A DNA stretch of 64,000 bases from Pogostemon cablin (taxonomy: Eukaryota; Streptophyta; Magnoliopsida; Lamiales; Lamiaceae), in NCBI GenBank assembly GCA_023678885.1, contig CM042985.1, positions 20,128,465-20,192,464 of the forward strand. Direction: 5' to 3'. Below the pieces are notes generated by a model that was not told the DNA's origin, ran no database searches, and saw only the letters and a program-made list of their open reading frames with translations. Numbering within the stretch: position 1 is the first letter of the stretch; every line of letters starts with the position of its first letter. Position numbers and translations under genes: made by a program. Positions 32,954 to 44,950 of the stretch are shown here, piece after piece.

Positions 32954-33503
32954 TGTTAGGAAGTATAGACACATGCATGCATGGCAGATTTGTGTGTATG
33001 ATAAGTAGCTCATACGTGGAAGGAGGAGATTAGTGAAGCTAGTAAATCAAACATAAGATAAGGATTGATGAGTTGGCTCAAGGATGGACCATTAGATTAC
33101 TTGAATGATCAAATGGTTGAGGGTTGATTGATTAGATGGAAGGAAGGATAGCTGAGTTAGTTATGCAGTTGAAGATTCCATCTAACCGACTAACAAACAC
33201 ACAGCCATGCAGATTACACCATCTGCAAGTGATCATCCTTATATATAAAAGAGAAGGAACAGTTTAGGGTGGTAGAAGTAAGTGTGATCATTTTCAGATT
33301 TTCAGTTTTTCTCCTCAAGTTGTATCATCAATAAGATTCAAACACCTTTAAGAGTGGATGTAGGCTTCATCAAGCCGAACCACTATAATTTCTTTGTTGT
33401 TCTTCCATTTGTTCATATGAGTGAGTGTGTGATCATAAGCTTCAATCAATAGAGTGAAACGTGTGTGTGTGTGATCAAGAGTAAAACGTTTACATTCACA
33501 AGA
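32954..33503 (+). repeat. 5' LTR of the intact Copia element
   Basis: 550 bp, TGTTAGG...CACAAGA. A TATA box (atatataaaag, about 33241-33251) lies two-thirds of the way in and a T-rich leader follows, giving the usual U3-R-U5 order. Confidence 0.93.
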
Positions 33504-33505
33504 AG

Positions 33506-33523
33506 TGGCGCCGTCTGTGGGAA
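33506..33523 (+). other. Primer-binding site
   Basis: TGGCGCCGTCTGTGGGAA, two bases after the LTR, complementary to a tRNA 3' end finishing in CCA. I cannot assign the tRNA. The same site is used at 23638 and, on the minus strand, near 59015-59032 and (with one change) 55094-55110. Confidence 0.75.
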
Positions 33524-33560
33524 GGAAGTTACTGGCATCTGATTGAAAAAGTAGATCACC

Positions 33561-36500
33561 ATGGTTACAACAAAATTCGATGTGGTGAAGTTTACAGAAA
33601 AGTCAGACTTCAGCTTGTGGCGCATGAAGATGGAGGCCATCCTCATCCAGCAAGGCCTTTCAGATGCAATCAAACCACTACCTGAAAATCAAGCTGAGGC
33701 AGTTGATGTAGTTGCCGTTGCAGCTGATCAAGATCAACAATCTAAAGCAAGGAGTGCAATCATTCTGTGCTTGGGAGACAAGGCTTTAAGAGAGATTGCA
33801 AAAGAAATAACAGCCAGAGGTATTTGGCAAAGGTTAGAAGAACTTTACATGGTTAAGACTCTTGCTAATAGATTGTATAAGAAAAAGAAGTTGTATTCTT
33901 TTAAGATAACGGAAGAGAAATCAATTCTTGGGCAGTTAGATGAGTTCAATAGGATAATTGATGATCTAGAAAATATAGATGTAGCCCTGCATACAGAAGA
34001 TAAGGCTGTTATTCCACTGTCAGCCCTTCCTTCATCATTTGAAGGATTGAGGGATACACTGCTGTTTGGTAATAATGAGACCATTACTCTAGATCAAGTA
34101 CAATTTGCCTTGAAAGCAAAAGTGTTACACAAGAATCCAGATGTACAGGCTAGTGGTGAAGTATTGGTTGCCAAGAAGCAAGGAACCTGGAACAATAACA
34201 ATAAGAAGGTCAGTTTTGACAAGAAGAAGCCTGCTAAGTCTCAGAGTTTTTCAGCAGATGAAGATAACAATAATTGCTTCCATTGCAACAAACTTGGGCA
34301 CTACAAGAAACAGTGCTTTAAATGGAAGGCAATGGTGGCCAAGAAAATTGCAGAAAAAGCTGATAATAAGAAGAACCATGCAAATCAGGTAACTGACATT
34401 CAACCTAAGAATGATGTTATTGAGGCATTGTCTGTAGTATCTGATTCTATTTCAGAAGAATGGGTTTTAGACTCTGGATGTACTTTTCATATGACATCCA
34501 TTAAAGAATGGTTCAGTGAGTTAACTGAATTTAATGAGGGGTCTGTCCTTTTAGGAAATGATCAAACATGTACTATTGAAGGTATAGGTTCCATTAAAAT
34601 GAAAATGTTTGATGGATCTGTCAAATTGCTGAATAAAGTGAGATATGTGCCTAGCTTAAGGAGAAATTTGATCTCTCTTGGTATGTTGGATACATTAGGA
34701 TATGAAAGTAGGCTTAAGAATGGAATACTCACTGTCTTGAAAGAATCTAAAGTTGTGATAAGGGGAATCAAGAAAAATGATCTGTATTTTCTAGAGGGAT
34801 CTGTCATCACTGGACAGATCAATATATCACAAGGAAAAGATGAAGCATTACTATGGCATGGGAGACTTGCTCATGTAAGTGAAAGGGGATTACAAGAGTT
34901 GGCAAGACAAGGTTTATTAAATCTTAGTTCATCTGTTGTGTTGGATCAGTGTGAGGCTTGCATACTTGGCAAGCTTAAAAGGAGTAAGTTTGGCCCTGCA
35001 GAACACAACACTAAGTCAAGACTGGAGTATATTCACTCAGATTTATGGGGGCCATCCAAGACTACAACTATGGGAGGTGGAAGATACTTCATAACCTTCA
35101 TTGATGATTACTCAAGAAAGTTGTAGGTAAGGATCTTAAAAACAAAAGATAAGGCACTGACTGCATTTAAGACATGGCTTACTGAAATTGAAAATCAGAT
35201 AGAGTGCAAGCTTAAATGTTTGAGGACTGACAATGGATTAGAATTTGTATCACAAGAGTTCAATAGTTATTGTCAAGAGAAATGTATCAAAAGGCACAGG
35301 ACTGTCCCAGGCACACCTCAACAAAATGGGGTGGCAGAAAGAATGAATCAAACTTTACTTGAAAGGGTAAGATGTCTGCTGAGTAGTGGTGGATTTACTA
35401 AGGGATTTTGGGGTGATTTAGTAACTGCTGTTGCTTATCTCATTAATATATGTCCATCAGCAGCAATCAAGTTTAAAACTCCTGAGGAAATATGGTCTGG
35501 AAAGTCTCCTTGTTATGATCATCTCAGGGTTATAGGCTGCCAATCCTATGCACATCAGAAACATGATAAGTTAGATCCAAGAGCCATTAAATGTGTACTT
35601 GTTGGCTATCCAAAAGAGACAAAAGGTTACAAGTTGTGGTGTTATGAGGCAAATAAGTTTCTTATAAGTAGAGATGTAAGTTTCAATGAGAAGAGAATGC
35701 CTTTAGTTGAAAGAGCAGCTGGTACAGTTTCTGATACAGATAATGTTGAGCTTGAGGTGGAGCTTGAAACAGATAAGAAACAACAAGTGAGGGATCAAAA
35801 CACATCAACACCAGAAGAGGGTCAAACATAAGCTGAAAGAAGATCATTGAGTAGCTATCAGTTAGTTAGGGATAGATTGAGAAGGCAGGTAAGAGCTCCT
35901 GTTAGGTATATAGAAGCTGATGTTGTGTCCTATGCATTGTTTGTAGCCACAGATATTGAAATGTATGAGCCTAGATCATACTCAGAAGCAATTTCCAGCA
36001 CTGAGAGTGATAAATGGTTAGCTGCTATTGAAGATGAGTTACTATCTTTGGAGAAGCACAATATATGGATAATTGTTAATAAACCAACAGATCAAAAGCT
36101 TGTTGGATGTAAGTGGTTATTCAAAAGAAAACCAGTAACAAGTAAAGAAGGTGGATTTAGATACAAAGCAAAGCTAGTTACAAGAGGTTTTTCACAGAAG
36201 GAGGGTGTTGATTACAATGAGATCTTCTCCCCAGTTGTGAAGCATTGTTCCATTAGGATCTTACTTGCTATAGTGACTCAGTTTGACCTTGAATTGCATC
36301 AGATGGATGTCATTACTGCATTTTTACATGGTAATCTTGAAGAAGACATATATATGCAAGTGCCTGAAGGGGTGAATATTGACAGATCAGGAAACAAGGC
36401 ATGCAAGTTAGTTAAGTCTCTGTATGGGCTTAAACAAAGTCCTAGACAGTGGTACTTGAGGTTTGATGAATACATAACATCAAATGGTTTTGATAGGAGC

Positions 36501-37529
36501 TTGCATGACAGTTGTGTATATATGAAGAATGAAGAAGGAAATTTCACCTACCTATTGCTATATGTAGATGATATTCTGATTGCATGTAAGAATATTACAG
36601 GTATAAACACAGTAAAAGAAGTGCTGAGAAAGGAGTTTGAGATGAAGGATCTTGGAGAAGCAAGTGTTATACTAGGTATGCAAATCAAAAGAGATAGATC
36701 AACAGGTATTTTGCTGCTGAATCAAGAGTCCTACTTGGTTAAGGTCTTGGAGAGATATAATATGGATCAGTGTAAGTCAGTATTAGTACCAACAAAGCAA
36801 GGACTGAGATTGTCAATACAAGATAGCCCAAAGACAGATGAAGAAAGGGCAATAATGAACAGAATGCCATATGCAAGTGCAGTTGGAAGTTTAATGTACT
36901 CAATGGTGTGCTGTAGACCAGACTTAGCATATGTAATGAGTCTGATCAGCAGGTTCATGAGTAAACCAGGATTAATGCATTGGGAATCAGTGAAATGGGC
37001 TTTGAGGTACATTAAAGGATCAACATCAGTAGGTTTAAAGTTTCAGAGAAGGGAGGATTGTAATCAAGCAATTGTGGGATATGTTGATGCAGACTATGCT
37101 GCAAATCTTGATTCAAGAAAGTCACTGACAGGTTATGTGTTTAACATGTTTGGTACAGCTATTAATTGGAAAGCTACACATCAACATGTGGTAGCATTGT
37201 CCACTACAGAGGCTGAGTATGTGGCACTCACTGAAGCTGTGAAAGAAGGTATTTGGTTGACAGGAATCTTGAAGGAATTTGGGATTCAGCAAGAAGTTTT
37301 TGAAGTATTTTGTGATAATCAAAGTGCTCTTCATCTGTCCAAACATCAGGGATATCATGAGAGAACAAAGCACATTGATGTAAGGCTTTACTTCATAAGA
37401 GATATGGTTGAAAAGGGGGTTGTTGCAGTAAAGAAAATCAACACTGCAGAAAATCCAGTTGATGTATTGACCAAGACATTGCCAACTCTCAAGTTTGAGT
37501 TGTGTAAAACCTTGTTCAATATGCAATAA
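33561..37529 (+). pseudogene. Copia gag-pol polyprotein with two premature stops
   Basis: One frame of 1322 codons from ATG 33561 to TAA 37527. In order: gag (UBN2-like, MVTTKFDVVKF..., residues about 1-235); CCHC knuckle CFHCNKLGHYKKQC (C239); aspartic protease DSG (304-306); pre-integrase HHCC (H433, H438, C464, C467); integrase DDE (D494, D557, E593, with the expected 35-residue D-E spacing); reverse transcriptase with YVDD (1001-1004); RNase H (VDADYA, D1176) and SKHQGYHERTKHIDV near the end. TAG at 35124-35126 (codon 522) and TAA at 35829-35831 are the only interruptions; frame is kept throughout. As it stands only a gag-protease product of 521 residues could be made. The length and domain order are those of complete plant Copia elements. 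Confidence 0.95.
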
Positions 37530-37620
37530 AAGAAGAGAATGGGTAGCTGTGCCCTTAAAACAGCAGGGTGGGGTGTTTTGAGTCTTATTGGGATGCTGCA
37601 GTGTCTATAAGGTGGAGAAT

Positions 37621-38170
37621 TGTTAGGAAGTATAGACACATGCATGCATGGCAGATTTGTGTGCATGATAAGTAGCTCATATGTGGAAGGAGGAGATTAG
37701 TGAAGCTAGTAAATCAAACATAAGATAAGGATTGATGAGTTGGCTCAAGGATGGACCATTAGATTACTTGAATGATCAAATGGTTGAGGGTTGATTGATT
37801 AGATGGAAGGAAGGATAGCTGAGGTATTTATGCAGTTGAAGATTCCATCTAACCGACTAACAAACACACAACCATGCAGATTACACCATCTGCAAGTGAT
37901 CATCCTTATATATAAAAGAGAAGGAACAGTTTAGGGTGGTAGAAGTAAGTGTGATCATTTTCAGATTTTCAGTTTTTCTCCTCAAGTTGTATCATCAATA
38001 AGATTCAAACACCTTTAAGAGTGGATGTATGCTTCATCAAGCCGAACCACTATAATTTCTTTGTTGTTCTTCCATTTGTTCATATGAGTGAGTGTGTGAT
38101 CATAAGCTTCAATCAATAGAGTGAAACGTGTGTGTGTGTGATCAAGAGTAAAACGTTTACATTCACAAGA
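37621..38170 (+). repeat. 3' LTR of the intact Copia element
   Basis: Same length as the 5' LTR. Differences seen by eye: tgtgca/tgtgta, catatg/catacg, two in gaggtatttatg/gagttagttatg, caacc/cagcc and tatgc/taggc. Confidence 0.93.
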
Positions 38171-38241
38171 TCTTGAGTGCATAACCTTTGATTGCCATGA
38201 GACCTACCTGTCGTGGGTTAAATGTAACGTTCCAAACATTC

Positions 38242-39229
38242 GTAAGTTGAATTCCCTGTTACAAATTTCATGTTTCATTGGTGTTTCTCATTTGCTCAAG
38301 CAAGATGAAAAACTATTTTTTTTCCCCTTACGTTATGTATTGTGCTGAAATCATGGCTTTAATTTATGTTAAGGAGGTCCATCAAATAGTTATGTTCTAA
38401 TGGTATCCTGCTATAACCTTGATTTGATGGTTAAATAATTGCAAATTTGCTGGCTAACCTTTTGTGTAGTGTAAAAATGAACTAAGCCCCATCCAATTAC
38501 AGAGACCGAGTTATGAATGTGCAGTTCTTTTGAGCCTCTTTTTTTACCTTGTACTTAAAGGTTTGTGCGTTTTGGATTAATGATAAATTTCAAAAGTTGG
38601 GAGGAGAGTGATATTGGCGCTTGGATAACCTGTGTGAAGGAGTAGTGATTCCCTTTGGAGTTCTGTGAACTCATCTTAGGCATTAAACTGAGTCGCTTGA
38701 TTTATCAGAGGTCAATAGGCTTATTAGTGGAGTAGTAGTACTCTTTCATGTAATTCAATTAAAACTAAGATGTGTCTCATCGCCTTTCTTCTTAAAAAAG
38801 ATTAAAGTTGATGTTTAATCACTTTTTCATATGCCTTTACACTTCCACGAGCCATTCTACATTTTAAAGTAAATTAGGAACAACAAGCCTGAAGAGATTC
38901 AGACAATCCAATAAAAAGTTTTTAATATCCAAAAGGGATAATTGGTCAAATAAAAGAGTAAAGAAAAGACAGTCCACCAATTAAGTGAAGAAAAAATCAA
39001 GTTGAAATACATTTGCAAGATGTATACGCAGTTTTAAAGTAAATCACAAACCCCATAATAGGAAAAGAAGATTAACAACAAAATAAATGGAACAGATACC
39101 TCTTTGCAAGATAGACCTAGCTTCCCTTTAATTGTCTGAGATCTCCTAAAATATAAAACCTACGTCAAGTATGATATCACAATAAACATACTGTGAACAA
39201 ACTAACATTCATTTAAACATACGTCAAGT
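38242..39229. other. Spacer, possibly intron of the F-box/LRR relic
   Basis: Follows a donor-like GTAAGT. T-rich at first, then mixed sequence with no frame or repeat I can recognise. Confidence 0.35.
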
Positions 39230-39535
39230 AGATTGGTTGGACACGTGTTTGACAGGTTGCAAGTGATTAAGGTGAGTCGGTAGAAGCGGTGGAACCTTAA
39301 AGATTAGTGGCACCGCTTAACTAGAATATTCTATAGTTACTATAAATAAATATGTATGTGTCATGTATATAATATAGAGTGTCCATTGTAAGAGAGTCCC
39401 AACTAAGAGAGGATGTGTAAGAGAGAGTATCTCTCAGTTTGAGTCTTGAGAGTCTTGAGTGTGAAGAGATCAAAGAGTTTTGTGTAATATAGCGTGAGTC
39501 CCTTAATAAAAGATACTTTCCCAACAACCCATCGA
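39230..39535 (+). mobile_element. LTR-like segment
   Basis: Contains a TATA box (actataaataaatatg, about 39341), a leader with repeated gagagt/cttgag words, and AATAAAAG near 39505, followed by caacaaccc. This is the composition of an LTR, but start and end are not defined and no partner was found. Confidence 0.3.
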
Positions 39536-39560
39536 TCCTATAATAATCCAACATCACCCA

Positions 39561-39793
39561 CAGGGCATAGCTCAAGTGGTAGAGGGGAGGGTGGAAAGGT
39601 CTTCCAACTGAGCTTGGCTGCTGCAGGGTGGGGGTTCGAATCCTGCCTTTGGCATGGATTTGGCCCCTTGCAAGCACAAGTTTAACAGTGAGCCCTCTCT
39701 ATAAGCCACTTGAGGCACATCCTGCGATTTACCTCCTCCACCAATCCCCAAGGTAGGGGCGGTGGGGGCCCCTAATGGTGGGGTACACCATTT
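39561..39793 (+). mobile_element. tRNA-derived SINE (233 bp) with 22-bp target duplication
   Basis: Begins cagggcatagctcaagtggt. The A box (tagctcaagtgg, 39568-39579) and B box (ggttcgaatcc, 39633-39643) form a Pol III internal promoter. A tRNA-unrelated body and a short T-rich tail follow. The direct repeats at 39539-39560 and 39794-39815 agree at 21 of 22 positions. The TSD length is typical of LINE-mediated retroposition. Confidence 0.92.
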
Positions 39794-40012
39794 TATAATA
39801 ATCCAACATCATCCACCGCCAATTATACCTATAAATATGTAATGTCTCATGTAATCAACCAAAATTCATCAACTAATTGATCATTACCTATACGCCCCCA
39901 CTACCAACTTCTCTTACCACTATCCATATCGACTTTGATACCTATCCAATTTTCTAATCTCTACCACGTCATCATATTAAAATACTAACAATATCATCTT
40001 AAAAATCAACAG

Positions 40013-41286
40013 TGGTATCATAGTTCGTTTAGTTCATTAATTGGGTTAAAATAAGCTTCCGCATATACTACCCAAAACTTTCACTATACTACTCAAATAA
40101 TTTCTGAACCCCAAAAAATGTCATCTCTATCCAATACCCATCAAATCCCAATCACAATCTTCTCAAGCGAAGGCTATAACTACTAGGCCATTAAAATGAA
40201 GACATACTTTAGGTTTATGGGAGATCGTCCACAAGGGGTACACTATCCCCGCAGATATATCATCTTTGTCTGATACAGACAAAGATAAACTAGACAGAAG
40301 TACATAAAAGCACAATTTGGCGCTCTACATACTACAGATGGTTGTGGCAGAGTTTCTATTTCCAAGGATTAGTGGAGCCAAGACATCTAAAGAAGCCTGA
40401 AATATACTAAAGGAGGAGTACCAAGGGAGTGACAAGGTACGAAATCTCAAACTCCAAACTCTTAGGAGATTTCGTAAATATAAAAATGAAAGAAGCAGAG
40501 ATCGTTAAAGATTACTACACTCAATTAAGAGAAGTAGTAAATCAACTAAAATCTTATGGGGAAGATATTACATATAAGAAAATAGTGGAAAAGATTTTAA
40601 TATCTCGCCCTACTAAAGACAACCCAATTGTCACGACTATAGAAGAGACTAAAGATATAGAAAAATTAGCAGTGACAGATTTATTGGGTTCATTAGAAGC
40701 TTACGGGAAAAGACTGAGCATAAATAAAGATGAAAATGTAGAAAATGCTTTTCAGTTTAAACTAAAAATACGGTCTCAGAATTCTAAAAATGGGGGGAGA
40801 AAAGTTGGAGAAAATAATTATAGAAAAGAAAATTATCCCACATGTGGAGTTTGTAAAACAACCAATTATCTTGAAAAAGATTGTTGGTACCGAGGTCAAC
40901 CACAAATCAAAAGTTGTGGAAGATTTGGACTTTTGGAGAAAAATTATCGCTCCAATAAAGGTCACCAGGTTAACTACTCTAAAGAAAAAGAAGATGGAGA
41001 TAATCTCTTTTATGCAAACCATGCCGCATCAGAAGTGAAGAATGACACATGGTACGTAGATGGTGGGTGCAGAAACCACATGATGGGAGACGAGAAGATC
41101 TTTCAAAATGTGGACAAAATAGTCAAATCTCAAGTGAAACTCGGCAACGGAGAACTGGTGGAAGTTGAAGGAAAAGGCACGATAGCTGTCCACACAAGAA
41201 AAGGTACGCGGTTCATCCATGATGTGTTGTTGGTACCAAAACTACGCACTAATCTACACAGAGTGGGTCAAATGATGGAGAAATGA
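40013..41286 (+). pseudogene. Copia gag-protease pseudogene upstream of duplication copy B
   Basis: A degraded initiator-Met primer site (tggtatcatag) at 40013 follows a possible LTR end (aaaaatcaaca). Gag starts at ATG 40118 (MSSLSNTHQIPITIF), with an in-frame TAG after EGYNY and further breaks. From about 40429 the frame is open: gag (KEAEIVKDYYTQLREVVNQL), a degraded zinc region (YPTCGVCKTTNYLEKDCWY, with the usual GH lost), and protease WYVDGGCRNHMM, where the expected DSG is VDGG. It ends at 41284 after RVGQMMEK, where copy A's homology begins. Not the same family as 32954-38170. Confidence 0.75.
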
Positions 41287-41339
41287 TAATCTCTACTATT
41301 CAAAGGCGACTCATGTATCATCTACAATAAAAAGAATAA

Positions 41340-42417
41340 AAATCAAGTTGCAGCTGTAGTCAAAATGCAGCAGCAGAGGAATTTTCCAATCCAATGGAAC
41401 TATGTGGAGACAACACTGAAAGCCCAAGAGGACCAACCTTGACTATGGCACCGGAGGTTCGGACACTTCTACTTCTACAGGCTAAAGCTATTTCGGTAGA
41501 AGAATATGATGAGAGATCTTCCACCAATCCAACCAAAGGAGGACATATACGATAAATGCATGGAAGGAAATCAACACATGAAGCCATTCCCATCAGGACA
41601 AACATGGCGAGCAAAACAAGCTTTGAAGGTGGTTCATACAGACGTCTGCGGGCCAATGAGGACGCCAACATTCAAGAAAAACATGTACTTCATTCTCTTT
41701 ATTGACAACTACACAAGAATGACTTGGGTGTACGTTATGAAAGAAAGATCAGAAGTCTTCTCTATCTTCAAGAAATTCAAGAATCTAGTGGAGAATCAAA
41801 GCGGCCAAAGAATCAAGGTCCTAAGGAGTATACATCCAAGGAGTTCAACAAATTCTGTGAAGAAGAAGGAGTTAACCATCAGCTAACAATTGGCTACGCT
41901 CCATAACAAAATGGAGTCTCAGAGAGAAAGAACAGAACTGTAAAGGAGATGGCAAGGACAATGTTAGCAGATAAAGGCATGCCCAAGGTATTCTAGGTAA
42001 AGCTGTCTACACTGCAGTCTATTTGCTGAATAGGTGTCCAACAAAGACGCTACAAAATAAAACACCAATTGAAGCCTGAAGTGGAAGAAAGCCGTCAGCA
42101 AAACATCTAAGAATTTTTGGGAGTATTTGCTACGCGCACATCCCAAAAGAAAAGAGGCACAAGTGGGAGGAAAAGACCGAGAAGTGCATATTTCTCGGAT
42201 ATAGTTCTCAGTTCAAAGGCTATTCGCTTTACAGTCTCAAGATAGAAAAAGCTAATCGTCAGTCAAGATGTTGAGTTCGATGATAATGCCTCGTGGAACT
42301 GGGATGAAGAAAAAATCGAGAAGCAAAATATCATGATGCCACAAATACGTCGACCTAGTGAGCATCAAGAAGTTGAAGAAGAACGAAAAATTCCAGAAGT
42401 GTCTCCACTAATGAGAG
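41340..42417 (+). pseudogene. Copia pol fragment (pre-integrase, integrase), copy B
   Basis: Counterpart of 16081-17158 with the same TAG (41497-41499) and frameshift positions. It reads KCMEGNQHMKPFPSGQTW and VHTDVCGPMRTPTF. I count about 45 single-base differences from copy A over roughly 1.2 kb. It is continuous with the gag-protease part ending at 41286, so this copy holds the older arrangement. Reverse transcriptase and RNase H are missing here too. Confidence 0.8.
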
Positions 42418-42844
42418 TGTTGTTGTAATATTACATTGTATGCTTTTGTATCCCACATCGGCTGTACATAGCCTTTACTTCTTTCTCTTGTTATATATAA
42501 TACTTAGTGGAAATCAATACAAATATTTTTTCACAATTCTTAATATGGTATAAGAGCATTTTTTTGGCTAACGCCACATTCCCGATTCCTTCCTTCCGCT
42601 GTTTTTCTTTTTTTTCTCACTGATCTCTTGCCATTCAGATCGCTCGTCCCCTTTTTTCCAGATCTCTGTTGTCCTCTTCCTTTCTCGGTAATCCATGGCT
42701 ACCGATCCTAGCGGCAGCAATTCCTCCACTGGTGGTGACTCCATCCCTTCCCTTGTTGCCTTCAACGCCTCTTCCCAAGCACCACCGAAACTCACATCCT
42801 ATCTCCAAGTCCAGAGGCCTATCTCCAAGTCCAGAGAGGCTTAA
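42418..42844 (+). mobile_element. LTR, primer-binding site and gag start, copy B
   Basis: Counterpart of 17159-17582: LTR-like TGTTGTTGTAATATTACA, degraded primer site atggtataagagc, and a gag start at 42695 (MATDPSGSNSSTGGDS). A short duplication of 'cctatctccaagtccagag' near its end changes the last codons before the stop at 42842-42844. Confidence 0.6.
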
Positions 42845-43274
42845 GCACCTCCAAGACATGTGACTCCAGCTCCTGAAGTTGAAGAATTGAATTAAATATA
42901 AAAAAACTATACAATTATTAAAAAATATGTATACAATATTGAATAAAAAATTGTGCACAAGTTGGTGCAAGTGTACAATTAAGTGCACACGATATCAACT
43001 CTGCATTTAATTATGACCACAAAATAAATTGAATGAAATAATGTGTATTAATTAATATGGTCATTAACCAATTAAAACATATCACTTATAATTTTTTTCT
43101 AAAATGAAAAACAATAATACGACACTTGTGTTTTCTACAAATTTCAATAAGGAAATTACTTCTTAATTATATATATATATATTTTTTTTTTTTTAATTTT
43201 CTAGTTACATTATGTTAAGATTTATATTAGTTGATGATTGATATAGGCAAAAACTTGTGTTCTTAAATTGTATA

Positions 43275-43490
43275 CTCCCTTCGTCCCAATCTAAGAGTCT
43301 TATTTTCTTTTGGGCACGTGGATTAAGTAGTATTATATTTAATGTATAGTGGGTAGTTGTATTAATGGATGTGGGGGCCCTATGTTTTAATTGTATTAGT
43401 AGGTGTGGGTGTGTCCCATATGTCCAAAAAAAGAAAATTGGAGGACGACTAAAATGGTAAAATGAGTCTTTTAGCCTGGGACGGAGGGAG
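43275..43490. mobile_element. Stowaway MITE, copy B
   Basis: CTCCCTTCGTCCCA...TGGGACGGAGGGAG between TA dinucleotides. It differs from copy A at more than ten sites in about 220 bp, more than its right-hand neighbours. Confidence 0.92.
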
Positions 43491-43592
43491 TACAATTTAA
43501 TATTACAGAGTACAGGTGGTGTGCCGGACACAAAAGACCAACTAATTGATATAACCCAAATACTCAACCACAAATTATGGTTTTGTTTAAAG

Positions 43593-43866
43593 GATCGTGT
43601 TAGTGATTTTTATTTCATATAAATCCCTGTTATTGACTTATGAAATGTGAAACAGAATTACTTCGTTAATTACCTTTTATCTTCACAGTGTATATCATTA
43701 ACTACATTATTTAATTCTGAGAGTGAAGTGATCGTGTTAGTGATTTTTGTTTCATATAAATCCTTGTTATTGACTTATGAAATCTGAAACAGAATTAGTT
43801 CTTTAACCTTTTATTTTCACAGTGTTTATCATTAAGTACATTATTTAATTCTGAGAGTGAAGTGTT
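43593..43866. repeat. 137-bp tandem duplication, copy B
   Basis: Same two units as at 18317-18590; I see no difference between the copies A and B over this stretch. Confidence 0.85.
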
Positions 43867-44263
43867 GATAATAAAGAATTGTTATTCTAAAAAATTCGAA
43901 ATGACAAAGGAGTCTTTCCACAGAATATTAAAGGTAAGAAATCATAAAAGAGATATGATAGCGATTTTTCTAGAGAAAAAAAGGAGGTAATTATAGCGTG
44001 ATTAATTTCAAGAAGGGTAGGTTCTAGGTGAGACTTTGGATCCTAATTTGTGAGATTATCTATTAACTCACTTAAATATATTTTGAATTAAACTAAAAAT
44101 AATTAAAAGTAAAAAACGGGGCTGTTTGGACTTGGATTAAATAACCCTCCCTACTCATTAAATCAAAATTGCAGCCAGCTAAAATCTGTGTCACCAAAAT
44201 AAATACATAAAAAAAATTATGTACATAAATATACATGAAAGAGTTAATTAATTTTATTTATAC

Positions 44264-44357
44264 CTGCACTGGAAGCATCTTGTAGTAACTGAATAACTTG
44301 AAGATGCTGCAAATCAGACCAACCAAACCTATGACTTGAGGATACCATCGAGGTCAT
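44264..44357 (-). other. Short exon-like open frame, copy B
   Basis: Same MTSMVSSSHRFGWSDLQHLQ... frame and donor as 18988-19081, unchanged between copies. Family not recognised. Confidence 0.3.
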
Positions 44358-44461
44358 AATCACAACACAAACACTAATATAAACTCGGTTTATATGGCTT
44401 ATTATGTGAATTCTGATTTTTTTTTAACTTTAAGCCCTACCCCTTCCAATCCTATTATAAC

Positions 44462-44950
44462 GAGTTAAAATCATTTTTATTCCCATAACTATAGAGAATT
44501 TTTGATTCCGTCCTAAAAAAGATAAATTTTTTAACTTCGTCCCGTAACTTCTGATGTCAGCCAATTTTGGTCCCAAAATCGTCAGAAATTGATTTTTTGG
44601 TTGGAAAATCTCATGTGCACCGCACATGATGCCTCAAATTGGGGCTAGATCATGGTGGTGGCGAAGGGGGTAGGGGCGAGTGGGGTAGGGTAAGACAGGG
44701 GGTGGGTGGAGGTGAAGAAAGCTGATTGGTCCAAATTCTTCCTCAATTGCTTGGATGAAGCTACGTGAAAGCCCCAATTTGAGGCGTCATGTGCGGAACA
44801 CATTTAAATTTTCGGCCAAAAATCAATTCTCGACAATTTTGGGACCAAAATTAACCAATATCAAGAGTTACGGATGAAATTGAAAATTTTATCTTTTTTG
44901 GATGGAATCAAAAATTCTCTATAGTTATTGAATAAAAATAATTTTAACTC
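44462..44950. mobile_element. Mutator-type MITE (489 bp), copy B
   Basis: Same GAGTTAAAAT ends and same degraded 9-bp flanks as 19187-19675; one substitution noticed (gaaagcccc against gaaaacccc). Confidence 0.75.

Larger units (their letters stand above)
32954..38170 (+). mobile_element. Nearly intact Ty1/Copia LTR retrotransposon (5217 bp)
   Basis: Two 550-bp LTRs (32954-33503 and 37621-38170) start TGTTAGGAAG and end TTCACAAGA. A perfect 5-bp target duplication TCTTG flanks the element (32949-32953 and 38171-38175). The primer-binding sequence TGGCGCCGTCTGTGGGA starts at 33506 and a purine-rich ggtggagaat precedes the 3' LTR. By eye I count about six differences between the LTRs (around 1%), so insertion is recent. 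The inside is one polyprotein frame with two nonsense codons. It is inserted in the LRR coding part of an F-box relic. Confidence 0.95.
29053..38241 (+). pseudogene. F-box/LRR-type gene broken up by mobile elements
   Basis: Colinear pieces lie on one strand. 29053-29218: F-box 5' end like that at 15370, but with a 14-nt deletion that shifts the frame inside the F-box. 31813-32007: after an acceptor TTTTATAG, DVYDFLDFVVTLRSF and, in another frame, SIESYKIYEWLDIEM, resembling the region after the F-box. 32685-32953: CDIVSSCPLIETFLVMP and VGSFDLYHLYNLKCLVLVNV, leucine-rich repeat sequence, then after a frameshift FPFLKDLTLDHCHGYQGIEF. 38176-38241: ECITFDCHETYLSWVKCNVP, the direct continuation, reaching a donor-like GTAAGT. 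A Copia element (32954-38170) splits the codons for CSPSL/ECITF. MITE and LINE pieces separate the other parts. Several frameshifts besides the insertions show it is dead. That all pieces were one gene is inference. Confidence 0.5.

Noticed and set aside
39561..39650. Possible tRNA gene
   Set aside because: A and B boxes are present, but the acceptor and anticodon stems do not form a proper tRNA, and the 22-bp flanking repeats with a longer body show a SINE.
40429..41286. Apparent host gene of 285 codons
   Set aside because: Gag-like helices, a degraded zinc knuckle and a protease-like WYVDGG segment place it in a Copia relic next to a primer-binding site.
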